Positions 63,168-64,000 of a DNA stretch of 64,000 nucleotides are shown piece by piece. The stretch is from the NCBI RefSeq assembly GCF_009932355.1, contig NZ_LEKU01000009.1:1-64000 (forward strand), written 5' to 3'. The position numbers were made by a program, and so were the translations under genes. Position 1 is the stretch's first letter, and every line of letters begins with the position of its first letter. Source of the stretch: Riemerella anatipestifer_E (lineage in GTDB: Bacteria; Bacteroidota; Bacteroidia; Flavobacteriales; Weeksellaceae). A model generated the notes under the pieces. That model saw only the letters and a list, made by a program, of their open reading frames with translations. It had not been told where the DNA came from and ran no database searches.

Positions 63168-63860
63168 TTAAAGTTCAGTGCCACTTTCTATTTCGTAAGG
63201 TTCTTTTCCTACTTCAAATATCCTAGTAAGATGAGAGCCTTCTACGGTTATCCTATCTCCTATCCTGCGTATCCAATTACCTTCCCTAAGCCCTACTACT
63301 TTAGTATCGTTTTGAGAAAGGAACTCTTTAATTCTTGTTTCTCTAGTTTCGCCATTATGTTTTAAATTAGGGTCTGGATCTAAATAGTGCGGATTGATAT
63401 TAAACGGAACCAACCCCATACACTCAAAACTAGGTGTGAATACAATCGGCATATCATTAGTATTTTTCATATTAAGTCCACCTATATTGCTTCCTGCACT
63501 TGTGCCTAGATAAGGCTTTCCGCTTTGTACTTGCTCTTTCAAGGTAGTCATCAAATCCAGTTCGTGTAAAGTTTTTACAAGTAAAAAAGTGTTTCCGCCA
63601 CCTGTAAAATATGCTTTTGCATTTTGTATGGCTTCTTTAACATTTTCAAACTCATGGAGTCCTTTTATCTTTATGCCTATACTTTCAAAAAAAGCTCTTG
63701 CCGTAGAAGTATATTCCTCGTGAGAAATACCATTTGGACGAGCATAAGGAATAAACAAAACCTCATCTATACCTTGGTAAAGATTTATAATTTCATCTTT
63801 TAAATACTCTAAATATTTCCCTCCATATAAGGTAGAGGTAGATGCTAAAATAATATTCAT
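63168..63860 (-). CDS. pepE: Peptidase E (alpha-aspartyl dipeptidase, S51)
   Basis: PepE hydrolyses dipeptides with N-terminal aspartate. The 230-residue protein has the S51 nucleophile motif GTSAGSNIGG (about 117-126) and the upstream AYFTGGGNTFLL segment. The His and Glu partners expected downstream lie in the PHYLDPD and GLREGNW regions. The length is standard. It converges with the thioesterase gene. Confidence 0.92.
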   Translation of the reverse strand: MNIILASTSTLYGGKYLEYLKDEIINLYQGIDEVLFIPYARPNGISHEEYTSTARAFFESIGIKIKGLHEFENVKEAIQNAKAYFTGGGNTFLLVKTLHELDLMTTLKEQVQSGKPYLGTSAGSNIGGLNMKNTNDMPIVFTPSFECMGLVPFNINPHYLDPDPNLKHNGETRETRIKEFLSQNDTKVVGLREGNWIRRIGDRITVEGSHLTRIFEVGKEPYEIESGTEL

Positions 63861-63894
63861 TACAATTATATTTAAGTTTAATAAAGATTTAGTT

Positions 63895-64000
63895 TCAATA
63901 GTTTTTAAGCAAAATCCAACCTTGTTTAGCTTCGTTCCTTTGTGTGGCTGGGTCGTACCATTTTATAACACACCAATAAGTGGCACTAGGTAGTTCTCGT
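63895..64000 (-). CDS. C-terminal end of a type IX-secreted (type B sorting) protein, partial
   Basis: Only the last 34 codons are in the window; the gene continues beyond 64000. The frame ends at a TGA (63895-63897) and reads ELPSATYWCVIKWYDP followed by a GWILLKNY end. This resembles the gliding-motility-associated C-terminal (type B sorting) domain, which typically has a LPxGTYxYVI strand and a GWIxL end. Such proteins cross the outer membrane through the type IX system, for which porT is present here. Confidence 0.65.
   Translation of the reverse strand, partial: RELPSATYWCVIKWYDPATQRNEAKQGWILLKNY

Overview
The window is chromosomal DNA from an AT-rich Bacteroidota, most likely a flavobacterium of the Weeksellaceae (Riemerella/Chryseobacterium type). 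The evidence is a PorT/SprT type IX secretion gene, the tail of a type B sorting-domain protein, a SusC/SusD/GH97 operon, an HU-like/DUF4469 protein, MenG, DUF3098, and several promoters with the Bacteroidetes -7 box TAnnTTTG. The species call is inference. No rRNA, tRNA or CRISPR array was seen.

Region by region: 1-490 has no convincing gene. It holds a (CA)25 microsatellite, a terminator, two inverted repeats and a 92-bp repeat element. 491-3084 encodes two secreted proteins with VGI(N/G)T-x-SP motifs and an HU/DUF4469 protein. 3155-3237 is a cluster of small hairpins. 3251-10900 (minus strand) is a defence operon, hsdM-hsdS-prrC-hsdR plus a membrane-protein gene. It has the gene order of the E. 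coli prr locus: a type I restriction-modification system with an embedded tRNA anticodon nuclease. 11101-17458 (minus) is a fatty-acid beta-oxidation operon (MarR regulator, FadB-like, thiolase, acyl-CoA dehydrogenase). A small S23-type four-helix-bundle gene sits inside it, bounded by inverted repeats that match the element at 352-443.

17681-35280 is mostly housekeeping: a cyclophilin-FKBP fusion, FabI, transaldolase-like aldolase, YchF, an M64 peptidase, a KAS III-like synthase, MenG, PorT, a phosphoesterase, MtgA, a Gcr-like membrane protein, a DUF721 protein, a bestrophin-like protein and a tricorn-like protease. 35451-42030 (minus) is a SusC-SusD-GH97 glycan-uptake operon. 42301-50766 has DapA, CorA, a DtxR/MntR-type regulator, a sirtuin, MgtE, RsmA and FtsX. 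Between the sirtuin and mgtE lies an accessory patch (45629-47591) with an isochorismatase-like hydrolase, a membrane protein and an orphan PD-(D/E)XK nuclease-like protein. 50770-63860 has UppP, RsmE, TsaD, TamB, an Lrp and an Rrf2 regulator, an RsmI-like methylase, LMW-PTP, DnaA, a thioesterase and PepE. The window ends inside a type IX-secreted protein.

The points most worth following are: (1) the prr-type locus, where PrrC keeps its Arg-Glu-His nuclease triad and its lysine-anticodon recognition peptide; (2) three 12-bp tandem repeats in the HsdS spacer, the arrangement that sets recognition spacing in EcoR124-type enzymes; (3) the four-helix-bundle gene as cargo of a small inverted-repeat element with an empty copy in the same window.
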